NCBI GenBank assembly: GCA_030263535.1
Contig: SZPB01000001.1
Span: forward strand, 1-64,000
Direction: 5' to 3'
Origin: Cytophagia bacterium CHB2
Lineage (GTDB): Bacteria > Zhuqueibacterota > Zhuqueibacteria > Zhuqueibacterales > Zhuqueibacteraceae
Length of the DNA stretch: 64,000 bases
The position numbers and the translations under genes were made by a program. Under the pieces are notes generated by a model that saw nothing but the letters and a program-made list of their open reading frames with translations, had not been told where the DNA came from and ran no database searches. Below, one piece after another: positions 17,643-27,257 of this stretch (the first letter of the stretch is position 1; each line of letters begins with the position of its first letter).

Positions 17643-18041
17643 AAATCCCGCCAAGCAACTTCGCACGTTTTATTCCATCACCCGGCAGCCCTAGCGTCGA
17701 GACTCAAGTTATTGTTGGGATTCAAGAAGCCGGCGCCGCGCTTCGATCTCTTTCGTATCTATGTAAATTGAACAGCTATGCCGGCGATTCTTGAGTCGCA
17801 CAACAACTTAAACGGAAGTGAACAACGCCGCTTGCTGAAACGATCGCGGCGTTTTTGATTCTTGACAATAGGCCGGCGAGAACACGATACAATCATCTGA
17901 AAAAGTGTCAACCTCGTAATCTTGTCGCCGGCTGCCATTTTTCACCTTGCGTTTGGAACAGAAAAAAAATAGATTCGCCGTTACCAAAAATCAGACGTCA
18001 CACCAGCGTTTGCATCCTTAATAGGATTAAAGGATCTAAAC
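17643..18041. other. 399-nt gene-free stretch with terminator
   Basis: No ORF with good coding signs. It holds the terminator at 17824-17856 and, soon after it, a TTGACA at 17863-17868 with a TACAAT 20 nt downstream, too wide a spacing for a standard sigma-70 promoter. I see no RNA gene. Confidence 0.6.
17824..17856 (+). terminator. Rho-independent terminator
   Basis: AACGCCGC (17824-17831), 14-nt loop, GCGGCGTT (17846-17853) followed by TTTT. Ends the transcript of the upstream lipoprotein or xseA unit. Confidence 0.7.
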
Positions 18042-18428
18042 ATGACGGACAACATCGAACAGCAACTCATCGACGATCACCCGCTCCAACCGGCCATTAT
18101 CGACGCAGCACCCGCGACAAAATACGAAAAGAGTAGCTCTTCCCTTTCGCCGGACCAGATTTCACTCGAAGCTGTGATCAACGTTTTAGTGCAACGCGGC
18201 ATTTGCACCGAAGCCGAGCTCTTAACAGAAGAAAAAAGACTGCACGCCGTGCGCCAGACCATGGCGGGACTGGCCTTCGTCCCGGTGCAAACAAAACACG
18301 GGAGGCAAACTCATCACAAGGAACATAGCGCTTTACGACATTGGGCTTCGCGACATCGCTGGTCGCGCCGGTTGGGCAGCACATTATTCGGCTGGAAGTG
18401 GCGAAAAATAAAAAATAATCCGGCTTGA
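18042..18428 (+). CDS. Small protein of unknown function
   Basis: 128 residues from ATG 18042 (upstream AAAGGATCTAAAC). The central segment ISLEAVINVLVQRGICTEAELL resembles the 'LEALINVLVxKGxxTEEEL' motif found in many short, poorly characterised bacterial proteins. The N-terminus is acidic and disordered; the C-terminus is basic (HWASRHRWSRRLG, ending KWRKIKNN), possibly nucleic-acid or membrane-surface binding. Nothing more specific can be claimed. Confidence 0.55.
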   Translation: MTDNIEQQLIDDHPLQPAIIDAAPATKYEKSSSSLSPDQISLEAVINVLVQRGICTEAELLTEEKRLHAVRQTMAGLAFVPVQTKHGRQTHHKEHSALRHWASRHRWSRRLGSTLFGWKWRKIKNNPA

Positions 18429-18595
18429 TCCATCGCACCGGTTGAATTGCGGACAGGCCCGGACCAACGATTGTAGCTCTTCGCGAGCTATCAGGCAATA
18501 AATTACCATGCCGTCGTTTCGCGCAGCCTTCCAGGTCTTGTTTACTTGCCGCATTCTAATCAACCTGCTGGTTTAATTTTTGGAAGATTACCTCA

Positions 18596-20155
18596 ATGGC
18601 TTCTAAGCCGCCAGTACCAGATGAAATGGCGAGCGGATATTTTGGCGCCCGCCGCAAAATCGGCTTGCTTGTTGGACCGTTGCTCTTTCTCATGCTCTTG
18701 TGGCCGCCGTTGACTCCCGAACTTTCACCAGAAGCGCGCAGCCTGCTCGCAATAAGCATGCTTATGGCCTTTTGGTGGATCACGGAAGCGATCCCGATGC
18801 CTGCGACTGCCTTGCTGCCCATGGTGTTGTTTCCATTTTTTGGCATTCTGCCGATGAAAGCAGTCACGGTGAATTATGGCGACGAGATTCTTTTTCTGTT
18901 TCTGGGCGGCTTCTTCATTGCCATGGCCATGCAAAAATGGAATCTCCATAAGCGGCTGGCGTTACGCATTATTCACCTGCTCGGAACGAGTCCGCGGCGT
19001 ATGGTGTTGGGTTTCATGCTGGCAACGGCGTTTATCTCCATGTGGATTTCAAATACCGCCACGACGATGATGATGTATCCGATCACATTGGCCGTTATCT
19101 CCCAACTTGAAACAAGTGAGAGCGGGCACACGGCTGCCAGCCTCCACAATTTGCGCACGTGTTTGATGCTCAGCATCGCCTATGCCTCGAATATCGGCGG
19201 CATGGGCACATTATTGGGAACGGCGCCCAATTTGATCTTTGCCAGCAATGTCAAAAAGCTTTTTCCACAAGCACCCGAAATTGATTTCATAACGTGGGCA
19301 AGCTTTGGCATTCCGACCGTCATCATGTTCATCCCGCTCGTATGGTTGTTCATGACGCGAGTTTTATTTCCCCTCAAGATGGAGAGTTCACCGGCAACCG
19401 GCGCCGTGATCGCGGATGAGTTGCACAAGCTCGGCCGCATGGAGCGAGGCGAGCGCCTGACGCTGATAATCTTCGTACTGGCAGCGCTGGCCTGGATTTT
19501 TCGCATCGATATTGATTTGGGGCTTTTTTGCATTCCCGGTTGGGCCAGCGCGTTCGATCTGCAAAACCATGTAGCAGATTCGACCGTCGCCATGGTCGCC
19601 GGCCTGCTGCTGTTTCTGATACCCGTCAACTGGAAACGCGGCGAATTCTTGCTCGACTGGGAAACCGCGGTGAGAGTGCCGTGGGGGTTGTTGCTCTTTT
19701 TCGGCGGCGGGCTTGCGCTTTCAGCCGCATTTGTTTCGACGGGATTGTCGCAATGGCTGGGCGAACGCCTGCAATTGCTGTCCGGCATGCCGCCGCTGCT
19801 GATGATTTTGTTGATTTGCGCGGCCATCACGTTTTTTACTGAAGTCAATTCCAACACGGCAACGGCAACGATCTTCATACCCATCGCAGCCGCCACGGCC
19901 CAGGCGATGCAAATAAATCCCTTGCCGCTCATGATCGCGGTTGCGGTATCCTCCTCCTGCGCGTTCATGCTGCCGGTTGCCACTGCGCCGAATGCCATAA
20001 TCTTTGCATCCGGTTATGTCTCAGTTCCACAAATGGCAAAAACCGGATTTTGGTTTAATTTGATCGGCATCTTCATCGTGACGCTGGCGATCTATTTTGG
20101 CCTGGAAATGGCGTTTGAGGTTGATTGGAATCAATTCCCCGAATGGGCAAGATAG
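18596..20155 (+). CDS. DASS/SLC13-family sodium-dependent anion transporter
   Basis: 519 residues with about 12 membrane segments. Signature segments include LLAISMLMAFWWITEAIPMP, FISMWISNTATTMMMYPI (first SNT-type motif) and FFTEVNSNTATATIFIPI (second SNT motif, 'VNSNTA'). These carry sodium and di/tricarboxylate, sulfate or phosphate in the family. A long cytosolic loop lies near residue 270. The exact substrate is not readable. No partner genes nearby. Confidence 0.9.
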   Translation: MASKPPVPDEMASGYFGARRKIGLLVGPLLFLMLLWPPLTPELSPEARSLLAISMLMAFWWITEAIPMPATALLPMVLFPFFGILPMKAVTVNYGDEILFLFLGGFFIAMAMQKWNLHKRLALRIIHLLGTSPRRMVLGFMLATAFISMWISNTATTMMMYPITLAVISQLETSESGHTAASLHNLRTCLMLSIAYASNIGGMGTLLGTAPNLIFASNVKKLFPQAPEIDFITWASFGIPTVIMFIPLVWLFMTRVLFPLKMESSPATGAVIADELHKLGRMERGERLTLIIFVLAALAWIFRIDIDLGLFCIPGWASAFDLQNHVADSTVAMVAGLLLFLIPVNWKRGEFLLDWETAVRVPWGLLLFFGGGLALSAAFVSTGLSQWLGERLQLLSGMPPLLMILLICAAITFFTEVNSNTATATIFIPIAAATAQAMQINPLPLMIAVAVSSSCAFMLPVATAPNAIIFASGYVSVPQMAKTGFWFNLIGIFIVTLAIYFGLEMAFEVDWNQFPEWAR

Positions 20156-20354
20156 CCAGTGAACATCGTAACAGCTTTTTTGATATGAATTGTTCTATTT
20201 AAATTCATCACTTTTCCTGAACGCAAAGCCCGCCGTGATCGCGCAACGGTTACGATATTCAATTTCTTGATCATACCATACGTTCGAGCCTTGCGATTTA
20301 GTTAACAATTCCAGGAAATTTATCCTCACTCAGGATGCATCAGAAGGATTCGAT

Positions 20355-22286
20355 ATGCACGTTTTCATGTTGCCTCGCGCCGCTGCGAAGGAATTGCACC
20401 GCCCGACTCGCCTTTCACACTTCCCCCAAACGCTGGCCTGGTGTTTACTCACGTTAAGCACGGTTTTCGCCGCCGCACCCGGCCGTGCACAAGAAGAACC
20501 GGATAGCACACAAAATCAAAGTGGCGTCGAGTTGCGCGGACAAATGCTGCTCTTGCATTTTGTCGAAAATGAGCGGCAGCCGGGTTTTGCCGCGGTCGCC
20601 GCGCGCTATGCCACCGGCGAACGCGTGAATGAAGCGCATCGCATGCTGGAAGAGTTGCTGACGCGGCCCAATTCCGAACCGGCAAACGCTTTCTACCGCA
20701 TTGCAACCTACCTCTTTGGCCGGCAAAACCTGCCGTATGGCCTTGCCGAAAATATCAAACGTTCCCTCTCCCAGGTGCCGACCTTGCGTGGCGAGGCGGA
20801 ACACGAATGGCATATGTATTATGCCGCATTGTTGCTCGCTTCCGAAACCTGGCCGGATACGCCTGCGGAGCAATGGTTTAACGGAAAATCCTCTGCAGAA
20901 AATATGCGCGAAGCCAAGGATTACTTCACCGCCTGGATTAATCAAGTCATCACCAGCGGCCAAAGCGAATATGATTCACCGCAATTTATGCCCGCTTTTT
21001 TTGCCTCCCTCGCGCTTATGCACGAGTTTACGCGCGACGATCTTTTTCGTAAGCGCCTGAACGTCATGCTGAATTTGCTCATGCTTGATTTCGCTTCCGA
21101 GCATTTAGACGGCTTGTATGCCGGCGCGCACAGCCGGATTTCCGAAGCGCAAATCATGTCCCCGCGTGAAACGTTGAGCGCAGGCTTTGCCTGGTTATAT
21201 TTCGGCACCGGCAAAATGGTGCCCAGCCCGGAACTATTGTTTGCCTCGCTCAGCAGTTTCGAACTGGCGAGCGTAATTTTGGAGATGGCGACGAACCGCG
21301 ATCCGCTCGGCGGCTATGTTCATCTCGAACGCAAGCATGCCGGCCGTTTCCTGCGCACCGCGCCAAAGCAGGAGAATAATGTCGGTAAATATGCCTATGT
21401 CACGCGGCAGTATATTCTGGGCTCCATTCAAGGCGGATTGTATTATCCCACGTTTCAACATTCCTGGGGATTGACGTACCTGTCCTCGACCGACGATCGT
21501 CCAATACTCTTCATCACCTACCCCTCCACAACTGCGCGCGAGCTGGCGTTGTTTCGCACGGAAGAGCCGCGCATTCTGCTTGCCGAAGCCAATTCGCCGC
21601 GCGGCCGTTTGGCGCAGGAGATCAAGCTCACCGGCGCTTCAGCTTATGAACGTTTGTTTCAACATCGCAATGTTTTGATCGGATTATATGATGCGCCCGA
21701 CTCTTCCAGGCAAGTGCGGCTGAACGGTTTTTTCTCCGATGATCTGCAGAACTTTTCCTCCGCGGTGACGGAGAGCAAGGATTTCCTGCCGCCGGATTGG
21801 ATTTTCTGCCGCGCCGAGGATACTTACATCGCAGTTCTGCCGATGCAGCCCTACCGTTTTGAAAAAATTCCTGACGGCAAATTGTTTGTTTCGGAAGGCC
21901 GTCGCAACGGCTTCGTGATCGAAGTCAGCACGCCGCTGGAAAATGAGAATTTTGAAGAATTCCAGCGCCGTGTGCGCGAGGTTGGCCGGCTCGAAATCAA
22001 ACGCGATATCGACGCTACCAATCGCATCAAATACACCACGAGCTATGGCGATCGCATGTTGTTTTCGTATAACGCCGCAACCGGCGATGTCCGCCGCATT
22101 TTGAATGATTTTCCGGTGCGCACCGACGCCTACCCCCTGTTTGACAACCAATTTCTGAAATTCTATCCCGACCAAAAACGCCTGGCATTGCGCGTCAACA
22201 ACCAATGGCTCGAGCTCGATTTCGTCAAATGGGAAGTTACGCAACGTGTGAGTGAGATTACCGACGAGTTGAAAGCAAATTGGTAA
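20355..22286 (+). CDS. Secreted alpha/alpha-toroid-like protein (possible polysaccharide lyase relative)
   Basis: 643 residues. Signal peptide from about residues 20-45 (LAWCLLTLSTVFAAAPGRAQ). The N-terminal half is helical with short motifs EYDSPQFMPAF, LDFASEHLDGLYAGAHSR and AWLYFGTG, a layout I associate with heparinase II/III-like toroids. The C-terminal half is beta-rich (YLSSTDDRPILFITYP, GFVIEVSTPLE). No catalytic Tyr/His/Arg triad could be fixed with certainty. It stands alone, with a GTTCTATTT motif about 160 nt upstream. Fold call is tentative; exported nature is strong. Confidence 0.5.
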   Translation: MHVFMLPRAAAKELHRPTRLSHFPQTLAWCLLTLSTVFAAAPGRAQEEPDSTQNQSGVELRGQMLLLHFVENERQPGFAAVAARYATGERVNEAHRMLEELLTRPNSEPANAFYRIATYLFGRQNLPYGLAENIKRSLSQVPTLRGEAEHEWHMYYAALLLASETWPDTPAEQWFNGKSSAENMREAKDYFTAWINQVITSGQSEYDSPQFMPAFFASLALMHEFTRDDLFRKRLNVMLNLLMLDFASEHLDGLYAGAHSRISEAQIMSPRETLSAGFAWLYFGTGKMVPSPELLFASLSSFELASVILEMATNRDPLGGYVHLERKHAGRFLRTAPKQENNVGKYAYVTRQYILGSIQGGLYYPTFQHSWGLTYLSSTDDRPILFITYPSTTARELALFRTEEPRILLAEANSPRGRLAQEIKLTGASAYERLFQHRNVLIGLYDAPDSSRQVRLNGFFSDDLQNFSSAVTESKDFLPPDWIFCRAEDTYIAVLPMQPYRFEKIPDGKLFVSEGRRNGFVIEVSTPLENENFEEFQRRVREVGRLEIKRDIDATNRIKYTTSYGDRMLFSYNAATGDVRRILNDFPVRTDAYPLFDNQFLKFYPDQKRLALRVNNQWLELDFVKWEVTQRVSEITDELKANW

Positions 22287-22384
22287 TCTAGGGAAACAAA
22301 AATTCACCTTGAAATTGTTCAACATTTCATCGCTTTATCTTAAACGAGAGGTAAGCAACCGGCGTTTTTATCCCAGATTTAAGC

Positions 22385-22413
22385 TTGCTTTAATAGGCGG
22401 CCAAGATTATATT
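22385..22413 (+). promoter_or_regulatory. Candidate promoter of the AONS-type gene
   Basis: TTGCTT (22385-22390), 17-nt spacer, TATATT (22408-22413), about 85 nt before the start at 22499. The -35 is weak. Confidence 0.35.
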
Positions 22414-22498
22414 TGCGCACGTTCGTTTACCTTGTTGGATATATTTGGCATGTTATGAGAGCAAAATAGCACAGAATCCCAAGGGAGGAGGAAGCAAG

Positions 22499-23683
22499 TT
22501 GGATTTATTTGACAAGTGTCGCAAATTCACCCGCGCCCAGGAAGCCATTGCCGAGGGTTGGTATCCTTATTTTCAAGCCATTTCATCCGGCGCCGATATT
22601 GAAGTCACCATTCGCGGCCATCGTTTAATCATGGCCGGCTCCAATAATTATCTCGGCCTCACCCAAGATCCCCGCGTCAAAGAAGCTGTCATCAAAGCCG
22701 TGCAAGAATTCGGCTCCGGCTGCACCGGTTCGCGCTTTCTCAACGGCACGCTCGAACTGCACGAAGAGCTGGAGAAGCGGCTTGCGAAATTCATGCAGCG
22801 CGAAGCGGCATTATGTTTTTCCACCGGTTTTCAAACCAACCTCGGTGTGATCAGTACGCTGGTGGGTAAAGGCGATATCATCTTCGCCGATCGCGCGAAT
22901 CACGCCAGCATTGTGGACGGCTGCCGCCTCTCACTCGGCCAGGTCGTGCGTTTCCGCCACAACGACATGGATCATCTTGAGCGCCTTTTGAACAAGCATC
23001 AAGATGCTCCCGGCAAGCTCATTATCGTTGATGGCGTTTTCAGCATGGAAGGTGATATTGCTGATTTGCCCGGCCTCGTCAATCTCGCGGAAAAATATCA
23101 CGCGCGCATTCTGGTGGATGATGCCCATTCCGTCGGCGTATTGGGTAAACATGGCCGCGGCACGGCCGAGCATTTCGGTTTGGAGAAAAAAGTCGATGTC
23201 GTGCTGGGCACGTTCAGCAAATCATTTGTGTCGATTGGCGGATTTGTTGCGGGTGATGCTTATGTCATTGACTACATCAAGCATCATGCGCGTTCTCTCA
23301 TTTTTTCGGCGAGCATGCCGCCGGCGGCCACCGCCGCGGTGCTGGCGGCCTTGACGATCTTGGAAGAGGAGCCGCAACGCCTGGAATGGCTTTGGCGCAA
23401 CGTGCACAAAGTCAAAACCGCTTTTGATGAACTCGGTTTCAACACCGGCGGAACGCAGACGCCAATCATTCCGATTCACGTCGGCGAAGACATGAAAACA
23501 TTTGAATTTTGGAAATTGTTGTTCCAAAACGGCATCTTCACCAACCCCGTCATCACGCCAGCGGTGCCCGCAGGCCAGGGCTTGATTCGCACGAGTTACA
23601 TGGCCACGCACACCGACGAACATCTCGATTACATCATCAGTCAATGCGCGCTTGCCGGACGGCAATTCGGCTTGATTCCCTGA
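22499..23683 (+). CDS. AONS-family PLP enzyme, probably serine palmitoyltransferase
   Basis: 394 residues. TTG 22499 is chosen because GGGAGGAGG lies 7 nt upstream; an in-frame TTG at 22445 has no SD. The fold is alpha-oxoamine synthase: GSNNYLGLT, GSGCTGSRFLNGT, VDDAHSVGVLG, and the PLP-binding Lys at K241 (GTFSKSFVSIGGF). The family joins an acyl-CoA/ACP to an amino acid: serine (sphingolipid), glycine (Kbl), alanine (BioF). No biotin or threonine-degradation genes are near, and the next gene is a GNAT-type acyltransferase candidate, which favours a sphingolipid role. That specificity is inferred. Confidence 0.82.
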   Translation: MDLFDKCRKFTRAQEAIAEGWYPYFQAISSGADIEVTIRGHRLIMAGSNNYLGLTQDPRVKEAVIKAVQEFGSGCTGSRFLNGTLELHEELEKRLAKFMQREAALCFSTGFQTNLGVISTLVGKGDIIFADRANHASIVDGCRLSLGQVVRFRHNDMDHLERLLNKHQDAPGKLIIVDGVFSMEGDIADLPGLVNLAEKYHARILVDDAHSVGVLGKHGRGTAEHFGLEKKVDVVLGTFSKSFVSIGGFVAGDAYVIDYIKHHARSLIFSASMPPAATAAVLAALTILEEEPQRLEWLWRNVHKVKTAFDELGFNTGGTQTPIIPIHVGEDMKTFEFWKLLFQNGIFTNPVITPAVPAGQGLIRTSYMATHTDEHLDYIISQCALAGRQFGLIP

Positions 23684-23773
23684 TCGCCATTTCGACCTTC
23701 CTGCATTTAAACTGCCACGACCGGGTCGTGGCAGAAACCTTCCTCAAAAATTTTTCGCGAAGGGAGCCGCTCG

Positions 23774-24895
23774 GTGTCAAAAATTGATATCATGCCTGTT
23801 GACCATGCGCAAAAACTGCGTGATTTCATTCGTTTACCCTGGCAGATTTACCGCGGCGATCCGCATTGGGTGCCGCCGCTGATTATGGACATGAAGAAGC
23901 TGCTCGATAAAAAAAAGCATCCCTTCTTTCAACATTCTCAGGCCGAGTTTTTTCTGGCGCGGCGTAATGGCAAGTATGTCGGGCGCATCGCCGCAATTCT
24001 CAACAACAATCATAATCGCTACTATCAAGACCAAACCGGCTTTTTTGGTTTCTTCGAAGCGATCAATGACCAGGAGGTTGCCAACGCTTTGTTCGAAACC
24101 GCGGCAAACTGGGTGCGGCAAAAGGGTATGAACGTGTTGCGCGGGCCGGCCAATTATTCAACCAATGAAACTGTCGGCCTACTGGTGGAGGGGTTTGATT
24201 TGCCGCCGGCAGTGATGATGACTTACAATCCGCGGTATTATGTCGAGCTGGTTGAAAAAGCCGGATTTGGCAAGGCTATGGATTTGTATGCCTGGTACAT
24301 GACCACCGCCATCAGCATCAATCCCAAAATTTTGCGCATCGGCGAAAAAGTTCTTCAGGATCAAGGCATTGTTTTGCGCACGATCAATATGAAAAATTTT
24401 TGGGAGGAAGTGCAGCTCATCAAGAAAATCTACAATGACGCGTGGAGCACAAATTGGGGATTTGTGCCCATGACGGATGCCGAATTTGATTTTCTTGCCA
24501 AAGATTTAAAGCCGGTGGTCGATCCGCGTCTGGTGTTGATTGTTGAAAAAAAAGGGGAGCCGGTGGGGTTTTCTCTTTCGTTGCCCAATTTCAATCAAGC
24601 GCTGCAAAAGATCAATGGGCGGCTGCTGCCGTTTGGGATTTTCAAAGTCCTGTATCATTCCAGAAAGATCAAGACGCTGCGCGTGCTCACACTGGGTGTG
24701 ATCAAAAGACTGCAGAATGTCAGCGGCATTGGCTCGGCGCTCTATATGGAAACCTACCGCCGGGGCGTCACAGCCGGTTTTGACAGCGGCGAGTTTTCCT
24801 GGACGCTTGAGAACAATGTTGCGATCAATCGCGGCATGCAATTGCTTGGCGCTGATCTCTATAAACGTTATCGCGTTTATGAAAAGCCGTTGTAG
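23774..24895 (+). CDS. GNAT-superfamily acyltransferase-like protein
   Basis: 373 residues from GTG 23774 (SD AAGGGAGC). Segments such as AEFFLARRNGKYVGRIAAILN and a long C-terminal GNAT-like repeat (VEKKGEPVGFSLSLPNFNQAL) fit the GNAT fold in duplicate. Known bacterial ceramide synthases belong to the GNAT superfamily, and this gene follows the serine-palmitoyltransferase-like gene on the same strand after 90 nt, so a ceramide-forming N-acyltransferase is a plausible but unproven role. It could equally be an unrelated N-acetyltransferase. Confidence 0.7.
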   Translation: MSKIDIMPVDHAQKLRDFIRLPWQIYRGDPHWVPPLIMDMKKLLDKKKHPFFQHSQAEFFLARRNGKYVGRIAAILNNNHNRYYQDQTGFFGFFEAINDQEVANALFETAANWVRQKGMNVLRGPANYSTNETVGLLVEGFDLPPAVMMTYNPRYYVELVEKAGFGKAMDLYAWYMTTAISINPKILRIGEKVLQDQGIVLRTINMKNFWEEVQLIKKIYNDAWSTNWGFVPMTDAEFDFLAKDLKPVVDPRLVLIVEKKGEPVGFSLSLPNFNQALQKINGRLLPFGIFKVLYHSRKIKTLRVLTLGVIKRLQNVSGIGSALYMETYRRGVTAGFDSGEFSWTLENNVAINRGMQLLGADLYKRYRVYEKPL

Positions 24896-24913
24896 CCGAG
24901 TTTTGGAATACCA

Positions 24914-25264
24914 CTACGCCAGCCAGTATAAAAACCGGCCGCAATTTTCGCATACCAAAACTTCCTGGTCAGTGCGGCCGTGCGCGGTGATGGAGGTGGG
25001 CACGCGCATGAAGCAGCCCAAACAGGTGTCGTCTTTTACCGGCACAATGGCGCGTTTATAGCGCGAGCGCAGACGCTCGTAGTTGTTAAACAGCGGCTTT
25101 TTGATTTTGGCCGCCAGTTCTTCGCGCGCGCGCGTCAGCGTGGCCTTGCCTTCATTGTCAACTTCGAATCCCAGTTCTTTCACATCCTCGATTTCTTTAA
25201 GCATGATATCGAGATCTTGCAATGCAACGAGGAATTCGATCGGGGTTTTGATTTTTTCAGCCAT
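24914..25264 (-). CDS. C4-type zinc ribbon protein (CT398/YbgI-like)
   Basis: 116 residues. An N-terminal coiled coil (about 10-75) precedes a C4 zinc ribbon CLGC (81-84) and CENCG (105-109), the zf-RING_7/PF02591 layout. Length is short for the family, which usually has a longer coiled coil (about 240 residues). Its ATG overlaps the stop of the PtsN-like gene (TAATG), so translation is coupled. Confidence 0.8.
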   Translation of the reverse strand: MAEKIKTPIEFLVALQDLDIMLKEIEDVKELGFEVDNEGKATLTRAREELAAKIKKPLFNNYERLRSRYKRAIVPVKDDTCLGCFMRVPTSITAHGRTDQEVLVCENCGRFLYWLA

Positions 25265-25722
25265 TAGTTTTTGAGAAGGTTGATGAAGTCAGAGAAGGAT
25301 TTGACATTGCGGAATTTTTCACGTTCGCGGGAGTGACTCAGGATTTCGACCAGGCGGCCCAGCACCGGCAGGTACTTGTTATCGTGCTCTTGCGGCGGCG
25401 CGATAACCATGAAAACCAACTGAACCGGCTCGCCGTCCATCGCTTCCCACTCGATGCCCTTTTTGGAACAACCGAAGGCGATCATCAGCGTGGGCGCGGC
25501 CGTGCTGCGGCCGTGGGGAATTGCGATGCCGCGACCGATACCCGTGCTGCCGAGCTGCTCGCGGCGATGAATCATCTCGAGCACGATGGCGGGATTGCGC
25601 ACAAACCCGCTGCTCACAAAACAATCCACCAATTCTTCCAATGCGCCGTCTTTCGACTTGGCTTGCAGCGCGGGTACGAACAACGCTTCATTAAAAAACG
25701 GCACGAGATCCAGCTTATCCAT
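25264..25722 (-). CDS. PTS EIIA-type (PtsN-like) domain protein
   Basis: 152 residues. The phosphorylatable His is expected at H70 in the motif GRGIAIPHGRS, which is the EIIA-fructose/nitrogen type. PtsN proteins act in the nitrogen-PTS to tune metabolism or potassium uptake rather than transport. No EI, NPr or permease genes are nearby. It lies between the unknown 102-residue gene and the zinc ribbon gene in one minus-strand operon. Confidence 0.88.
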   Translation of the reverse strand: MDKLDLVPFFNEALFVPALQAKSKDGALEELVDCFVSSGFVRNPAIVLEMIHRREQLGSTGIGRGIAIPHGRSTAAPTLMIAFGCSKKGIEWEAMDGEPVQLVFMVIAPPQEHDNKYLPVLGRLVEILSHSREREKFRNVKSFSDFINLLKN

Positions 25723-25730
25723 TTCCGCTC

Positions 25731-26039
25731 CTATGCACTTTCAAATGAGACTCCGTTCTGCTGCATGCCACCTTCATTGGCGGCCGGTGACGCTGTTGCG
25801 CCCACGATCACTTCCCGCAACGCCGGCACGATGAACACGTTTTCCAAATTCATCTGCGCCAACTCGCGCGCCAGTATTTTTATTTTCTGGCCCGCATTCA
25901 GCGCGTTGTTGACGATCATCATCGGCTTATCTTTGACGCGGCAGTAGCCTCCAACAAAATCCCCTTTTTCGTAACGCAGGGTAACACCCAAACTATCCAA
26001 CAGCTTTTCCAGGCCCGGCAGAATTTCTTCTTCTTTCAT
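25731..26039 (-). CDS. Conserved-looking protein of unknown function
   Basis: 102 residues from ATG 26039 (upstream in-frame ORF extension overlaps the mpg gene and lacks an SD). Segments include KGDFVGGYCRVKDKPMMIVN and LENVFIVPALREVI. No recognised domain. Its position between mannose-1-phosphate guanylyltransferase and ptsN suggests a regulatory or enzyme-accessory role, which is speculation. Confidence 0.65.
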   Translation of the reverse strand: MKEEEILPGLEKLLDSLGVTLRYEKGDFVGGYCRVKDKPMMIVNNALNAGQKIKILARELAQMNLENVFIVPALREVIVGATASPAANEGGMQQNGVSFESA

Positions 26040-26041
26040 AA

Positions 26042-27115
26042 TCACAACAAATTCATTTTCTTTTTTCGTTTTAACAGCTCCACCACTTCTTTCACGTCTT
26101 GCGCATGCTCGCGCGGACACAGCAACAGCGCATCTTCCGTTTCCACCACGATCAAATCACGAATGCCCACGGCTGCCACCGTTTTTCCGGCGACATCAAT
26201 CAGGCAGCCCGAGGTATTCACCAGCGCGTGATCGCCGTCACACAGGGCGTTTTGTTCCTTGTCCTTGGGCGATAATTTATACACCTCATCCCAACTGCCT
26301 AAATCATTCCATTCGAAATTCGAAAGCACAACTAAAACATTCTTGGCCTTCTCCATCACGCCGTAGTCGATCGAGATGCTTTTGATCTGCTGATACACAC
26401 GCACGATGATGTCCTGTTCCTCCGGCGTCCCCAAATGCCTGGAGATCTCCAGTAAACCATCGTGAACTTGCGGCAGGTGTTCTTCAAACTGCTCGCGAAT
26501 CGTGGAAATGCGCCATACAAAAATACCGCTGTTCCACAAGAAATCGCCGCTCGCCAGAAACACTTTGGCTGTTTCGAGATTGGGTTTTTCTGCAAACGTC
26601 TTGACCCGCCACGCGCTTGCCTGCCCGGCTGAAACCGTTTCCTGGCTGAACTGGATGTAGCCGTAACCCGTTGCCGGAAACGAGGGCTTGATGCCGATGG
26701 TGATCAACACTTTTTCTTCTGCGGCAATTTTCGCGGCGTTCAACAGCGTTTGGCGAAAATTCTGCTCGGCGCCGATAAGATGATCCGCCGGCAACACGAT
26801 CATCACTTCATCACCGAAACGCTGTTGGATGAACAACGCGGCCAGGCCGATGCACGGCGCGGTGTTTTTGCCCTGCGGTTCGATAATGATATTTTCGCGC
26901 GGCAGCTCGGGCAACTGCCCTGCGACCGCTTCCCGATGTGACTGTTTGCAAACGATGAAAACCCGGTCCGGCGGAATGATCGGTTGCAACCGCCGCACCG
27001 TGCTTTGCAACATGGTGCCGCTGCCGATAATTTGCAGGAGTTGTTTTGGGTGATGATCTCTGCTCTTTGGCCAAAATCGCGTGCCGGCTCCACCGGCCAT
27101 AATCAATGCTACCAT
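26042..27115 (-). CDS. manC: Mannose-1-phosphate guanylyltransferase
   Basis: 357 residues. The nucleotide-binding loop GGAGTRFWPKSR lies at residues 8-19, followed by HPKQLL, and IEPQGKNTAPCIGLAA; VMIVLPADHLI holds the catalytic acidic region. It makes GDP-mannose from mannose-1-phosphate and GTP for surface glycans, consistent with the glycosyltransferase block nearby. The single-domain form (no isomerase fusion) has the usual length of about 350. Confidence 0.94.
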   Translation of the reverse strand: MVALIMAGGAGTRFWPKSRDHHPKQLLQIIGSGTMLQSTVRRLQPIIPPDRVFIVCKQSHREAVAGQLPELPRENIIIEPQGKNTAPCIGLAALFIQQRFGDEVMIVLPADHLIGAEQNFRQTLLNAAKIAAEEKVLITIGIKPSFPATGYGYIQFSQETVSAGQASAWRVKTFAEKPNLETAKVFLASGDFLWNSGIFVWRISTIREQFEEHLPQVHDGLLEISRHLGTPEEQDIIVRVYQQIKSISIDYGVMEKAKNVLVVLSNFEWNDLGSWDEVYKLSPKDKEQNALCDGDHALVNTSGCLIDVAGKTVAAVGIRDLIVVETEDALLLCPREHAQDVKEVVELLKRKKKMNLL

Positions 27116-27257
27116 GATGCAGCCCTCGGTTGATTCAATCCTGAATGAAAAAAGAAGATTCGCCGTAATGTCTCATCTTCTTTTGCTATAACACGAATAA
27201 TGTCTAGGCCAGATTTGTTTTTGGAACAGGGCAATGTATACAACCGGCTCTAAAAAA

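Noticed and set aside
17863-17894. TTGACA with TACAAT 20 nt downstream
   Set aside because: Spacing is too wide for a standard sigma-70 promoter.
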